From Cryptomeria japonica (lineage: Eukaryota > Streptophyta > Pinopsida > Cupressales > Cupressaceae): a stretch of DNA of 64,000 nucleotides. The notes under the pieces were generated by a model. The model searched no databases and was not told the DNA's origin. It saw nothing but the letters and a program-made list of their open reading frames with translations. Below are positions 11,151 through 22,503 of this stretch, piece by piece. The stretch covers positions 418,834,757 to 418,898,756 of the forward strand of contig NC_081415.1 of NCBI RefSeq assembly GCF_030272615.1, given 5' to 3'. Numbering within the stretch: the first letter of the stretch is position 1; each line of letters opens with the position of its first letter. The position numbers were made by a program, and so were the translations under genes.

Positions 11151-13397
11151 ACGGGGTGAATTGAAGATAGACATGAAGGTAGTAAGTGAATCTCCATGTA
11201 GATGGTCTAAATAGGAGAGAATCGTTAAAAAAGATAGGATGTGACCAACACTAGGTTTGTCACTTGAAAACACCAAGACAAATAGAGGATGTGCATTTGG
11301 AATTCCTTAATTTCAACACACAATTGGAATGAAAAAGTGATTGACATGTTGTAGAATTGTATGATCTTTGGGATAACTTAGCTGAGTATAGTCATGTCAT
11401 GATGCCCCATTTTGTCTTAAAAATTCTATTTTAGGATTATTATACCCTCCTAAGGAACATTGAAGATGCACAATTGAAGGAGATGAGTGACTTTTATTTG
11501 GGATGGGTAGTGTTTAGAGATGAAGTTTTAGAGGTTCCTAGTGTTAGGAACTAAAAATTGCAAGTACGAGTAATGAGATGACTCTTCATTGGTAGATGTA
11601 ATTGTTACCTATTTTTTTTTGTCTCTCGGACAAAAATAGCTTTATAGAAGGATCAAGTCTCTTGATGAGTCTTTAGAAGGGTTTTAAAGATTCAAATGGA
11701 GGAAAAGGTTATTGCAAATTCCTTTGACTTATATTGATTAGTTTTAAAAGGTTAGGCATTATCTTCCTTTTGTTTAAAAAAACATCTTTTAAAAAAGAGA
11801 TCTTCCACAATGTTTTATTTTGACTCAGTCAATTGGTAAAAGACCACATTGAGCTCATATTAAGTTATTGGAGGGAAATATTAACAAGAAAAATGAGTCT
11901 TCTTCACCATGATTTAGTATGGGAATCGATTTTGGGGTTAGAATCACTAATTGTAGTGAGTTAGTTTACTCATGTGGCTTGTCTTCATGCAAAGAGAAAC
12001 CCTAGGTTCTCTTTCCTATTCTTGAAAGCTTCAGTTAAAAGGCTATGATGGAAACCCCACCACAAGAGGAGACAATAATGGTGTTTTTAAGAGAAGTTTT
12101 TAAGGCATTTTTCAACATGCTACTTTAAATATGCATGAATTGTCTTAATGGTGAGTTGCTTTTGCTATCCTTCTCAATGCATACTAGGGTTTGTGATTAG
12201 TTTCATGTTCAAAGAGATAAATTATTTAAGGATGCATGAGAATGATTTGAAATGGGATGACTAAATGTTTGCCAAAGTGAGATGGTTAAAATAAGAGGGA
12301 ATGCACTCTACAAAATAAAGATCTTGTCATTGTATTATGAATTTAATTTTGAAAGAGGAAATATTGAAATCAATCCATGGAAGATTGAATCATAAACCTC
12401 AAGAGTCAATACTTATTTAGATTATTGTATGGACAATGATACAAAGGAAATAATAGTTGGTTGGTAGATTTCAAAGGATAATGAACATGCTAATGAAGTA
12501 TTCCTATGCCTAAAAGATGCATAAAGAATGAAAAATAGGTCTTGAAAAAGTCACAAGATACAAATTACAATTTATTGTAGTCATAGTGTAGAGAGAGAAG
12601 GTTCTATTTAGAATAAAAGAAGAGTTTGAAGCTTTAACAATGAGAACAACAAAAAGAGTTCATAGTAGAGGTAGTCTTGAAGACATCTAGATGACAAAGA
12701 ACCTTAATAGAAGACCAAGAGAAAGGGAATCGATCCTTATGACGATAAGGAAAACTTATATGGAAATCAAAGGTAGCTTATTATTCTGAAATAGTTTGAT
12801 AGTCACCAGCCACAAAATCCCCTTGAGATGTAGCATCTAAGATAAAGTAAATGGAACAATTTTGATCAAGCAGTGAAAATAAATCAATGACATGATACCC
12901 ATGGGACAACTCAATCAGATTTTGAAGTGAAAAATAATGGTGAATGGATAAAATATAACAGTCTACAAAAGGTCTTCCAAGAGATACATGCAACAATAAA
13001 AATACTAGGTAAAAGGAAAACTTGTGAGATCATCATGGCAATAAATGTGTATAAAAAAACCAAGCATGAATACCTCTTGGAGTTTCATAGTGATATGATC
13101 AAATGGAGAATCACTTATAGCCTTACCTTGAAGGTATGTGACAGGATTAGGAATAGGGATAAAGGATTACTCACTGTATCCTTATAATAGTGTACATGCA
13201 ATCAAGTATAATTATTTTTAGTGAAAAGTCAAGCACTTGCATGCATGAAATTATTCCAAGGACTTTACAAAGATATAAAGATGGACAAGAAAAAAAATGG
13301 AGGTATCATTTGAGGAGAAAAGTGTTGTCAAAGTTATATATAAGCTAATAAGAAAATCAATATAAAGCTATTGATATGGTGATCAAGCAACAAACAG
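11151..13397. other. no recognisable gene
   Basis: Purine-rich plus-strand sequence with short frames only (longest 86 codons at 12927-13187). None shows a domain I recognise. The first few hundred bases may be the LINE 3' untranslated region. Confidence 0.4.
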
Positions 13398-13785
13398 TGT
13401 AGTGAAGGGAGCTGCAGAATGAAGCTGTAAGGTGGTTAAAATTAGGGTTTCACCAATAAGGATAGTAAAACCACCAATTTCACAAGATCAACCTTAAATT
13501 TAAAAGGGGAACGTAAACCCCTTAGATCTAGAGACAATTTAATTAGGAAAAAGGGCTGAGATACTGATAGGATTTACTTGTTTGTTGTTCCCCTTTTTAG
13601 AGAGTTGAAATTGGATTTGAATTATTAATTTCTAGGGTAAAACAATAGAGAATTGGAGAAAAATAGTAATAATAAAATGTTCAAAACTTCACACAAGGCC
13701 ACAAACAAAGATCTAAGAAGGGAAAATGAATCAAAACTTGTAGCTAAAAAACCGAACCGAATTATCGAGACCAAGAGGGTAGGGT
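13398..13785 (-). mobile_element. gypsy LTR fragment
   Basis: Begins TGTAGTG and from 13443 matches 54152-54480 closely. Shared words include TTAGGGTTTCACCAAT, ATTTCACAAGATCAACCTTA, CCTTAGATCTAG and GGGCTGAGATACT. The 54-kb copy lies next to a minus-strand gypsy gag, so this is a truncated LTR of the same family. It stops at a copia LTR edge at 13786. Confidence 0.75.
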
Positions 13786-14088
13786 TGTTGAAATCAGGGG
13801 TCACTGAGAGGGGGGTGAATCAGTGATCTACAAGTTACTATATTTTCAAACTTATCTTTAAATCATCAGAAGAAAACACTTGAAACTAAAATGCAGAAAC
13901 ATAGAACAAACAACCACAAAAGCATAACATCAGAATTTTACGTAGAAACCCAAATGGGAAAAAACACGGTGGAATTTGAACCCATAATATTATTCTATTA
14001 TGGCCAATAGGAAAACAATATTACAACATGGGAATGCATAGGCATTTAGGCACACTGCCTAGAGCTCACTGCTAAATTACAATAACCT
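13786..14088 (-). mobile_element. copia LTR 3'-end fragment
   Basis: Read on the minus strand, it contains GGGTTTCTACG near a CACCGTG block and ends CACCCCCCTCTCAGTG then TTTCAACA, the standard end of copia LTRs in this window. The text CACACTGCCTAGAG at 14050-14063 also occurs inside the LTR at 23461. It is fused directly to ORF2 coding sequence, so an internal deletion removed the polypurine tract and the LTR start. Confidence 0.75.
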
Positions 14089-14381
14089 GAAAGGCTACAA
14101 CCCTTGTCCTGAAGAACTTTGTACTTAGGTTTGAGATTTCCCAAATTGTCTGCCAATTGTTTGTTATACAGGTCCAACATATCTACGTTGCCAAGCTCCT
14201 TGAGATCACAATGGATGTATTCCCTAATATCTTGATTATGAAGCTTCCTGTAGGGTACCGAAGAAAATGCACCTTTCAGATCATCTTCAATAGACTTGAA
14301 AGGGTGTTTCTTGAATATAGGTTTGGCTCTGTCCTTAATCTCAACCACCAAAGGTGTAGCAATACCAAAAGTTGAAGCCAT
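14089..14381 (-). pseudogene. ORF2 N-terminus, minus copy
   Basis: Starts MASTFGIATPLVVEI and continues with RAKPIFKKHPFKSIED, a segment with SSVPY, then REYIHCDLKELGNVDMLDLY and a Lys-rich stretch with KVLQDKG. This is the same protein block as at 5305-5600 on the plus strand. Amino acids are kept better than might be expected for decayed copies, so the block was probably under selection while the family was active. It is open from the Met at 14381 down to the LTR junction, where it is truncated. An upstream extension in the same frame (to 14444) may be leader or exon. The function is unknown. Confidence 0.65.
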
Positions 14382-14715
14382 TTTAAATTTAGGGTTTACA
14401 GAAATAGATAGTCTGAGAAAATAAATACCTTGATTTGCAACCAAGCATTGGAATTCATTTTTGGATCCCTGAAATCACCGAGGAAATCACCAAATCATTT
14501 CACTTTGCTTCTCTGCACTATTTGCTTGATCGCATCATGACAAATGTAAATTTTAAATGCTTTTTTATCCTTCAAAAAACCAATTTTTCATTGCAATAAA
14601 TATTACAACTAGTTACCATGATTTTCATAGAGTCGCTTACCGAAGTATCAAATATTCTCTGAAACTTTTGGATAACATCTGCATTCATGATTTAAGCCTT
14701 CTGCAACCTTCCAGA

Positions 14716-16108
14716 TGTTGGCATTTGCATGGAGATTGCATTAATTATTTGTTATGTTGTCATTGATGTCAATTAAACTGGTAATGTTATTGTGATAATG
14801 ATGTTTTGTAACCGGTAGGAAGAGCTAAGTGAAAGGAACTGTAACCAGTAGGCAAGTTTGTGGAGTGACCCAGTATTGCTAAGTTTGGAGAGTTGAACCG
14901 CTAAACCCTACCTATTGTTTTGATAAACCCTAATTGATTAAGTTTGGTGAATTGGTTATATTGGTTTATGATCTGATAATGAGTGGTAATGATTTTGACA
15001 CATATGCATATTGTATGAAGAGAGTTTCAAAGAGTTTTTGGTGTGTTGAGTTAATATTTTTTGTCTAGGGAATGAGCAAGTATATTGGATGTAATGCAAA
15101 GCGCATGATGAGTTACTGAGCTTGATAAAGTAGTGATCAAGGAGAGGTCGAGGCTTTCTTGAATGATGTGTAGAGATTGTTATGTAATCCAACGGTCATA
15201 CTTGAACCAACTTGTTTGTAATCTCTATGTGAGAATTAGGTTTTTGTTGTGTTACCGACCTAATTGATTTGTTTATAAGGTTGATGAGTTGTTATAGTTT
15301 AAGTGTTGGCAAAGTTGAATTGAGTGTGTGGTTGCCAAACTAGATGATGTATCTATAGTTTGAGTAAAGGAAGATAGGAGCATGAAAAGGATTTGAACAA
15401 GCAAGTGAAGTGCTATTCAAACAGATCAGCAAACCCCTGTTGTTTTCTAACAATTACAATAGTTAAATCCCTTAACCGGGTAAGCTCTAACAAACTTGGT
15501 GTTATTCAAATCCTCTAACAAGGTGATCCATTAGCTTGGATTCTAAATCCTTTACAAAGGTTACTCCTCATAGGGTATTGCTTCTAACAAGGCATTATAG
15601 TCAATCCCTTAACCGGGTGGTCCCTAATAGGATCTATTCTTAACAGGACTTTTTGTAAAAGCTTTAACATGCTTGGATCCTAATAGGGTGAACTTCAGAA
15701 GAGTTTAGATAGTTATCTTGTGAGTCTCATCTCACCGTGGTTTTTCCCATTTGGGTTTCCATGTCAAAAATATTTTGTCAAGTGGTGAATTTTTTTGTGG
15801 TTATATTTCTATGGTTGATTTGCTTAACTACTTATTTCACTTTGATAAGTCATGATAACTGGTAGCAATATGAAATGAAGTTTTACTTAGTAAAAGTATT
15901 TGGATGTTTGTAAAGTTTTAAGTTGTTTACTATTATCTGTTGTAACAGTCAACCGGTTTAGCTTGATAGTTAATCTTCACAAAGATATTGCATTTATAGT
16001 TCTAAGTTTACTTTGAGTGATTATTTCTGAGAAAGGTGAAAGTTTATCAGTTTTTCTATCTACTGATTCAGCCCCATTCTCAGTAGTTGACCATATCTTG
16101 TTCTTTCA
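14716..16108 (+). mobile_element. solo copia LTR inside the minus gag/ORF2 element
   Basis: Begins TGTTGGCATT and carries a GTCATTGATGTCAA word, a CCGTGGTTTTTCCC block with GGGTTTCCATG (about 15738-15765), and ends after CTGATTCAGCCCC and CTCAGTAG. The right edge is uncertain by about 15 bases. No primer site or internal domain follows; the host element resumes near 16110. Unequal LTR recombination is the usual origin of such solo LTRs. I could not identify a target duplication. Confidence 0.65.
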
Positions 16109-16199
16109 TCATATCATCACCGAAATCTATTGTAGGTCACAGAAGAGGGGGTTCTTATAATATGCATGAAAAGTTCCCCTTAAGGCATAAATCCCTAGT

Positions 16200-16790
16200 T
16201 ACTGGATGAAAATCCTGCACATGATTCGGGTGTAGACCCATTTTTTGCTTTGGATTCATCTTTTCTAACCCACATCTTCTCATGTTTGTCTCTGATCTCT
16301 TCTACCTTTGCCTTTCCCTTATCATTTGATTTGGTTCTGTCTATTAGAGCACTGTTCTTTCTTCTACAGTACTTTGCAATGTGACCGGTTTTGTTGCATG
16401 CACAACAAACAACATTTCTCTACATCGGTTTGAAGTTCATCTGATTTTTTCTCATCCTGCACTAGTTAGAGATATATCTAAACATCCCACAAGCATATAA
16501 TCTCTTGTTTTCAAAGTTATTCATTATTGCTCTACACATATTTGACTTGTGACCAAAATTATTGCATATGAAACACTGACTGGTAAAGGTAGGAGAAATT
16601 TTCATGTTGTTCATTCCATTATTCATCCTACTTCTACATTGATTCACCATATGACCAAATTTATTGCAAGTAAAGCATCTACGATTGAATTTATGAGCAT
16701 TAGGCTATCTTACTGGAGGATTATTTCTCTTCTTCTAATCAAGTTTTGCATCTATGATTGAATTTATGAGCATTAGGTTGTCTTATTGAA
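16200..16790 (-). pseudogene. gag: copia gag relic, zinc-knuckle part (minus copy)
   Basis: The minus strand reads a first knuckle (about 16680-16630), then CFICNNFGHKSNMC (intact CCHC, about 16588-16547), then degenerate third and fourth units (LYACGMFRYISN near 16500-16465, and another near 16415-16365). The Met/Asn-rich linkers match those of the plus copy at 4375-4704. A piece of about 68 bases (GATTGAATTTATGAGCATTA) is duplicated in tandem at 16683 and 16758. The N-terminal coiled coil is missing beyond 16790, where gypsy sequence begins. Confidence 0.75.
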
Positions 16791-16829
16791 GGGTCTCAAA
16801 TGTGAGAAGGGATTGTTGGAGCAAGGTAT

Positions 16830-17550
16830 CATAAAAATAGTAAAGATTCAAGAGCACCCAACAATACCAATGTAGATAAACCCAAATTTTGGTCAAGGAA
16901 CAAGAATGTTACAAATGATTGTGTGGTTGATGCAAGAGTGGTAAATAGAGCTCAACCCATGCTATCATTACAAGGACCAAACCAAAGTGTGAATCAATCA
17001 CAAGCAAATAATGCAACTATAACCACTATCAATGCAATCCAATCTAATGTAGTTATACCTCCAAGAAATATGGCACCAAAAAGATATTTTACACCTTTGG
17101 GGGAACCTATTGATGCCACTTTAAAGAAGTTGATACAAACAAACATGATAACCTTGCCAAAAGAAAGAACATATGAATCAGGCCCATTCAAACTAGTTTA
17201 GTGGAATGACAATGATTTTCGTGATTATAATTGCTCCAAAGGACACAAAACATTTAGTTGTTACAAGCTCAAGAATCTCATCCAAGACCTCATAGATCAA
17301 GGTGATGTAACAATAGATACAGATAAAGGATCAACAAACCAGACACATATCATATACAAAGATCCTTTTGTGAAGCATAATCAAGGACAAGCATCTACAT
17401 CAAAAGGATAGGACAATATGGCCAACTACACCAAGGTTGCATATGATTATATAATCAATGCAATTAGTGAAGGGGAGGCAATGATAGCAACCATCTCCAT
17501 TGACTCTAAAAAAAAGATGTTCAGAACAACAAAGTTTGCATAATGTTAGA
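16830..17550 (+). pseudogene. gag: gypsy gag C-terminal region
   Basis: Contains a frame at 16923-17201 with a PPRNMAPKRYFTPLGEP segment and a frame at 17199-17410 with YNCSKGHKTFSCYKLKNLI then QDLIDQG. The Cys-Gly-His-Cys pattern and the IQDLIDQG tail are typical of the nucleocapsid end of plant gypsy Gag. The two parts lie in different frames. The capsid domain is missing on the left. Confidence 0.65.
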
Positions 17551-17767
17551 CAATTCTCCAACAAAAAGAAGCAAATATTTACCCCTTGTACATTCACATC
17601 TAATTGACTGGGGGCAAGAGGACTCACAAAATCTAGATTGGTTCAAGAATGATGAAGCTATTGCAAAATTACTTGGCGTTAGAGAAGGGTTTCCCTATGG
17701 GGATCATAAGGAAAGATTTGCAATAGACTTGGATAGAACAACATACTTTGTCTAGGATAGCTCATCC

Positions 17768-18870
17768 TTGAATCCAGATGAATCGGAGGAGACAAAAACA
17801 ATGACTAGAGAGAGACTAGATGATCTCCCCATTGATAGAGAACAATCAACATTCCTTATGGAGGAAACAAAAGAATTCAACATTGGAGATTCAAAAAATA
17901 TAAAAAAGATTCATCTAGCAAAATCTCTAAACCCCGTGGAGAAAGAGAACTTCATCAGCTTATTCAAGCAAAGACCCATCAATTTTGCATGGTCTTATGC
18001 AGATGCCAAGATTGGACCCTGAGTTGGTATTACATCACTTACCTCTCTTACCAGGAGTAAATCCACACAAGCAAAAATTGAGAAAAATGCATCCTCATAT
18101 AGCCTTACTAGTCAAGATTGAATTGCATAAACTATTCGATGTGGGATTCATCAGACCTATTGATTATGCAAAGTGGATTTTCAATTTAGTCCCAGTGACT
18201 AACATTCAGGGAGCATCCGAATCTATACATATTTCAGAGATCTTAACAAGGCTAGTCCTAAAGATGATTTTCCACTCCCAAATATTGACATAATTGTAGA
18301 TCTTACATCAGGAAATGAAATGTTATCACTTATGGATAGTTTTTCTGGTTACAATTAGATCACAATAGCACCAGAGGACCAATATAAAACAACATTCACT
18401 TGTCCTTGGGGTACCTATTTCTGGAATGTAATGCCCTTTGGTCTCAAAAATGCAAGAGCCACATATCAAAGAGCTACGACCATATTGTTTTGTGATATAA
18501 TACATGATTAAATGAAAGACTATATCGATGATATCCTAGAAAAATCACAAACCAGAGCAAATCATTTAGAGGTATTGGCAAAAATATTCGATAGATTGGA
18601 AAAATACAAGGTAAGGTTAAATCCAAAGAAGTGTGTGTGTGTGGTGTAACAATTAGAAAGTTGTTAGGCTTCATAGTATCAAACAAAGAAATAGAGGTAG
18701 ATCCTGCAAAGGTGAAAGCCATCTTAGAGATTCCAAGACCAACAACACTTAAGAAACTAAGAAGTCTACAAGGTCAGCTTCAATCTATTAGGTGCTGCAT
18801 AGCGCAGTTGGCAGATAAATGCCAGCCATTTCAACACCTTTTAAAGAAAGGTGTTACTTTCAAATGGTAG
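17768..18870 (+). pseudogene. pol: gypsy reverse transcriptase
   Basis: The part 17768-18022 is the linker before the reverse transcriptase (NFAWSYAD). From 18005 comes GLDPELVLHHLPLLPGV, then KQKLRKMHP, GFIRPIDYAKWI, the LPNIDIIVD region, WGTYFWNVMPFGLKNA (about 18405-18455), and the catalytic YIDD at 18521-18532. The connection region with RSLQGQLQSIR follows at 18631-18870. At least four frame changes or stops break it. In life it copies element RNA into DNA. The YIDD aspartates remain, but the protein cannot be made in one piece. Confidence 0.85.
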
Positions 18871-19830
18871 AACAATGACAAGATGCATTTCAAGATTTAA
18901 AAGACTATCTATTAACCACACTAGTCTTTATACCACCAGTTCATGGATGACCATTACTCTTGTATATATCATCTACCAACTCATCTTTGGGTGTCCTTTT
19001 ATCACATCATGATGATCAAGGGAAGGAACAAGTAGTCTACTACATTAGTAGGACCCTTGTAGGCTATGAATTGAACTACACTACTATTGAGCATGCATGC
19101 CTGGTAGTGGTCTTTGCCTCCCATAAGTGAAGACACTACATGATCAGTCACAAAATCTATCTCATTGCAAAATTCGATCCACTCAAGGACCTTTTAAGTA
19201 GATCTGCACTGACTAGAAGGCTGGCCAAATGGGTAATGATCCTCAGTGAATTCAACATTGAATATGTTGATAGGAAAGCCATCAAAGGGAAAATTATTGT
19301 AGACTAGTTAGCGAAAGCACCAATGCTAGACCACCATCCTGTGTTGATAGACTTTCCAGATGAGTCTATCTTTACAGTCACAGTATCCAACGAGTGGAAA
19401 TTATTCTTTGATGGATCACATACAAACCATGTAGCAGGAGCATGAATTCTCTTTATACACCTCATGGTGACTCTATTCCCAAGTCATTCAGAATAAGATT
19501 CATATGCACAAACAACATAGCCAAGTATGAAGTCTTGGTTAGAGGAATTTAAACAACAGTGCAATAGAAAATAAAGGACCTAGAAGTATATGGCCACTCT
19601 TTTCTCATTATAAATCAGGTAAATGATGATTATGAAACCAAATATGACAAGATGATGCCTTAGAAACAATTGGTAGATGAACTAAAGCCATGTTTCACCA
19701 ACATCACATTTGAGAAAATCCCCAAGGTATAGAACCGAGCTGCAGATGCAATGGAAACTATGGGATCTCTCCTTGACATGCCAAACAATGGAACTCAGTT
19801 TGAGTTCATAGTAGAATAGCTGATGGTACC
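18871..19830 (+). pseudogene. pol: gypsy RNase H and additional RNase H-like domain
   Basis: The first domain shows an INYTTIE-like NYTTIEHACLVVVFA stretch (19074-19120) and RLAKWVMILSEFNIEYVDR (about 19219-19275). A second RNase H-like domain starts with EWKLFFDGSHTN (from about 19393), containing the first catalytic Asp. A second RNase H before integrase is characteristic of Tat gypsy elements. Several stops are present. Confidence 0.65.
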
Positions 19831-20495
19831 TTTGTATGAAATACCAACTTTAGAATATGTTTGTACAATAGTAGGACCTGAATCTCCTTAGTATCAAGAG
19901 ATATATGCATATTTACATGATCAATATATGCCTCCTGACCTTTCATCTAATCAAAGAAAGAATTTTATAAGGAAGGCCTCTAGATACACACTCGTTGCAG
20001 AAAAACTATACAAAAGAAGCTTGTATACAACTTTACTTAGATGTCTCAATACCAATGAAGCACAGCTATCTCTGCAAGAAGTTGATGATGGTATTTGTGG
20101 CGCCCATGTCAGTGGGCTAGCTCTAGCTAAAAAAATATTGAGAACAAGCTATTTCTAGCTGACAATAGAGAAAGATTCATTCAAATATGTGCAAAGATGC
20201 AGACAATGTCAGATCCATGGAGACCTAATCCACACACCAGCACAAGATCTTCAACCAATAACATCACCATGGCTATTCTCACAATGGGGACTTGATTTAG
20301 TGGGGAAGATCAACCCTACTTTAATGGGCACAAGTTCATTCTCACTACCACAAAATATTTCACTAAATGGGATGAAGTAATCCCCATGACCTATACTATA
20401 GGCAAGCAAATAGCTAAGTTTATTTTGAACTAAATTATCTAGCAATATGGAATACCAATGAGCATTGTGATAAATAACGGTAGACATTTCAAAAA

Positions 20496-20509
20496 TTATG
20501 AAGTAGCAG
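20496..20509. repeat. SINE target site duplication, left
   Basis: TTATGAAGTAGCAG, identical to 20751-20764. Confidence 0.95.
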
Positions 20510-20750
20510 TCCAAGGGGTTGAGCTTAGTTGGTTAAAGCATTGAGTTCTCAATGTGGAGACCCAAGTTCAACTCCCATGAGGGACATCTTTATGTAGACT
20601 CTTGGTCTTCCTAGAGTGGATTTCTCAATTGTGACCCTTGGTCTTCCAACTATTGTTAGTTTGCTCGAAAGGAGCTGATATTTGTAATAAGTTGGATGCT
20701 CGAATGAGCTGATATGTAATGATTATATGATATCTAATCCAAAATTTTTT
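20510..20750 (+). mobile_element. tRNA-derived SINE, 241 bp
   Basis: Inserted in the gypsy integrase. The head is tRNA-like: GAGCTTAGTTGGTTAAAGC resembles an A box with D-arm, CATTG and CAATG form an anticodon-type stem, and CAAGTTCAACTCCC is a B box. A non-tRNA body with a repeated GCTCGAAxGAGCTGAT word follows, and the tail is TCCAAAATTTTTT. Perfect 14-base target duplications flank it (20496-20509 and 20751-20764), which is diagnostic of LINE-machinery retroposition. It belongs to the plus strand. Confidence 0.9.
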
Positions 20751-20764
20751 TTATGAAGTAGCAG
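20751..20764. repeat. SINE target site duplication, right
   Basis: TTATGAAGTAGCAG, identical to 20496-20509. Removing the SINE and one copy joins the two halves of the integrase region. Confidence 0.95.
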
Positions 20765-21366
20765 AACTTTGCGAATGGTTCCATATTATCCTCAGAGCAA
20801 TGGTCGGGCAGAAGCAACAAATAAAACAATCCTAAAAATTTTGAAAAAAGTTATCAATGAAGCAAGCCGAGATTGGCACATACAACTCAATCCTGCTCTA
20901 TGGGCTTACAAAAAATGTGTACGCACAACAATAGTTGTCACACCATACTCTTTGGTATATGGAATAGAAACCATTTTGCTTGTTGAAGTAGAATTACCAT
21001 CACTAAGGATCTCTTTAAGGAATATCATATCTGATGAAGATCACATAGTTACAAGGTTGCAAGAGTTAGAACTCTTGGATAAAAAGAGACAGACTGTCGT
21101 GAGTCACTTACAAGGATATCAAATAGAATATGTAGAAGTGACAATAAAAGAGTGAGACCACACCACTTTTAAGTAGGAGACCTTGTCTTAAGGGAAAACT
21201 AGAGGAACTTAGTAGAGAGAGAAAAACTAGGAAAAATTGAAGCAAACCGGTAAGGCCCTTTTGTAATAACACGAGTAGTTGGAAACAATGCTTATCATTT
21301 AACAATAATGGAGGGAGATACACTCCCCGAACCCATGAACAAAATAAACCTAAAAAGATATTACAT

Positions 21367-22490
21367 CTAAGGGAAGGGATAATTTAAACTTTCAGTACTA
21401 CATTTGCATATTTATTTCCTCCATTGAATTACATATCTGTATTTCAAATTGCACAACATATAGCTACATTTCATTAATTCTTTCTCATTATCTACATCAA
21501 TAAAGCAAGGAGAGTGTTTAAGTCATTCACTTGTCTACACTAAAAGGAGAGAAGGTGGTCTCATTTCCTAGATACTTGTTCATGAAGCTTTTGGGAGCTC
21601 TTTGGTCATTCATCTTCAATGTCACCTTGTGATTTAGCTTTATCCATGGTTGTGTAGAGGTTTCACTATTGATCCTTGCTACCCAAAATCTATCTATTGT
21701 TATATCTCACACATTAATCAATAGCTCTAAGTCATTGTGGATACCTAGTTGGTCATGTGGCTAGTGAAAAATCCAAAATTCTACTTTAGCACCGCTGCAA
21801 TTGTCATACCCACGTAAGTTTCATTACTTACAAGTTAAGGCAATAATAAAAAAAGAAAAAGAAAAGTTATACCAAATATCCATCTCAATAAAAAATAGCA
21901 CGGATATATAACTAAAATATAATACAAAAATGTGCAATAAAGCTTGACTAAGGGAACATGCGAGTAACTCCATCAGGGCTATGGACGCTTGTTGGCAATG
22001 GAGCAATATTCAAGAGATTACAATGTATAACCTCGTCGGATCCCTAAAAGATTGCTAGTAATGAGGCTCTATCCAGGTTGCTTTTGAAGTCAAAATAACT
22101 CATGTAGCTAGCCACATAGGATTCAAAGGGTCTATAATGGTTATAAGAGTTGGAATAAACTCAAGTGCACACACATGGGCAAAAGAAGATCAAAGTTTCA
22201 AAGAATTGATGGAGAATTTTTCCATTACTCCATTCATAAATCTTGATTATATAGTGTGTTAGGATTGGATGACCTAAAGTCTTCTAAGAATGGATTGAGC
22301 TCCTATCTCTAAAACGTTTCACACAATTAATTCAATTAGTGCATTTCAGAATAAAAAACACACACACTCACCCTTGTTCAATTAGGAACTGCATATTCAT
22401 CTTGCATACTGCATTAGCATAACTCATATAAAAAATTAATTGACTCCATATGCATCACATAGATCATCATGTCATCATCATAGGTCTGCA
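21367..22490 (+). other. non-coding 3' region of the gypsy element
   Basis: About 1.1 kb between the end of pol and the polypurine tract. No frame above 60 codons and no domain is seen on the plus strand. Such a spacer is common in Tat elements. Confidence 0.5.
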
Positions 22491-22503
22491 TACTTGGGGG
22501 GCA
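22491..22503 (+). promoter_or_regulatory. gypsy polypurine tract
   Basis: TACTTGGGGGGCA precedes TAATTGAAAAATCC. TTGGGGGGCA at this place is a usual plus-strand primer of plant gypsy elements, so the 3' LTR should begin at about 22504. Confidence 0.65.

Larger units (their letters stand above)
13786..16790 (-). mobile_element. second copy of the pol-less gag plus ORF2 element
   Basis: On the minus strand, from high to low coordinates: gag knuckles (16790-16200), a leader (16200-16110 and 14715-14390) with a solo LTR inserted in it, the start of ORF2 (14381-14089), and the 3' end of a copia LTR (14088-13786). Most of ORF2, the polypurine tract and the LTR start have been deleted. Gag and ORF2 are again adjacent without pol, as at 3793-9829. 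The TGGAAGGTTGCA word at the leader junction (minus strand, near 14698-14713) matches 4955-4966, so the two leaders align. Confidence 0.7.
19925..21366 (+). pseudogene. pol: gypsy integrase, split by a SINE
   Basis: The zinc-binding end is seen at 19930-20240 with CRQCQIHGD (20198-20224). The core then gives WGLDLVGKI (first Asp, about 20285-20310) and NNGRHFKN (second acidic position lost to Asn, about 20473-20497). After the SINE it resumes with YYPQSNGRAEATNK, whose Glu codon at 20811-20813 is the third catalytic residue. The C-terminal chromatin-side region continues to 21366 (GPFVITRVVGNNAYHL in one frame with stops). Loss of the second Asp, the SINE and the frameshifts make it inactive. 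Confidence 0.85.
16800..22503 (+). mobile_element. Tat-like gypsy element, internal region, degraded
   Basis: Plus-strand remains of gag, reverse transcriptase, RNase H, an additional RNase H-like domain and integrase follow each other in gypsy order, then about 1.1 kb of non-coding sequence and a polypurine tract. The additional RNase H-like domain before integrase suggests the Tat clade. Dozens of stops and frameshifts show a dead copy. The 5' LTR and primer site are missing. A SINE interrupts the integrase. Confidence 0.8.

Noticed and set aside
20510-20590. Functional tRNA gene
   Set aside because: The tRNA-like head lacks a proper 7-base anticodon loop and an acceptor stem, and it is the head of a SINE with target duplications.
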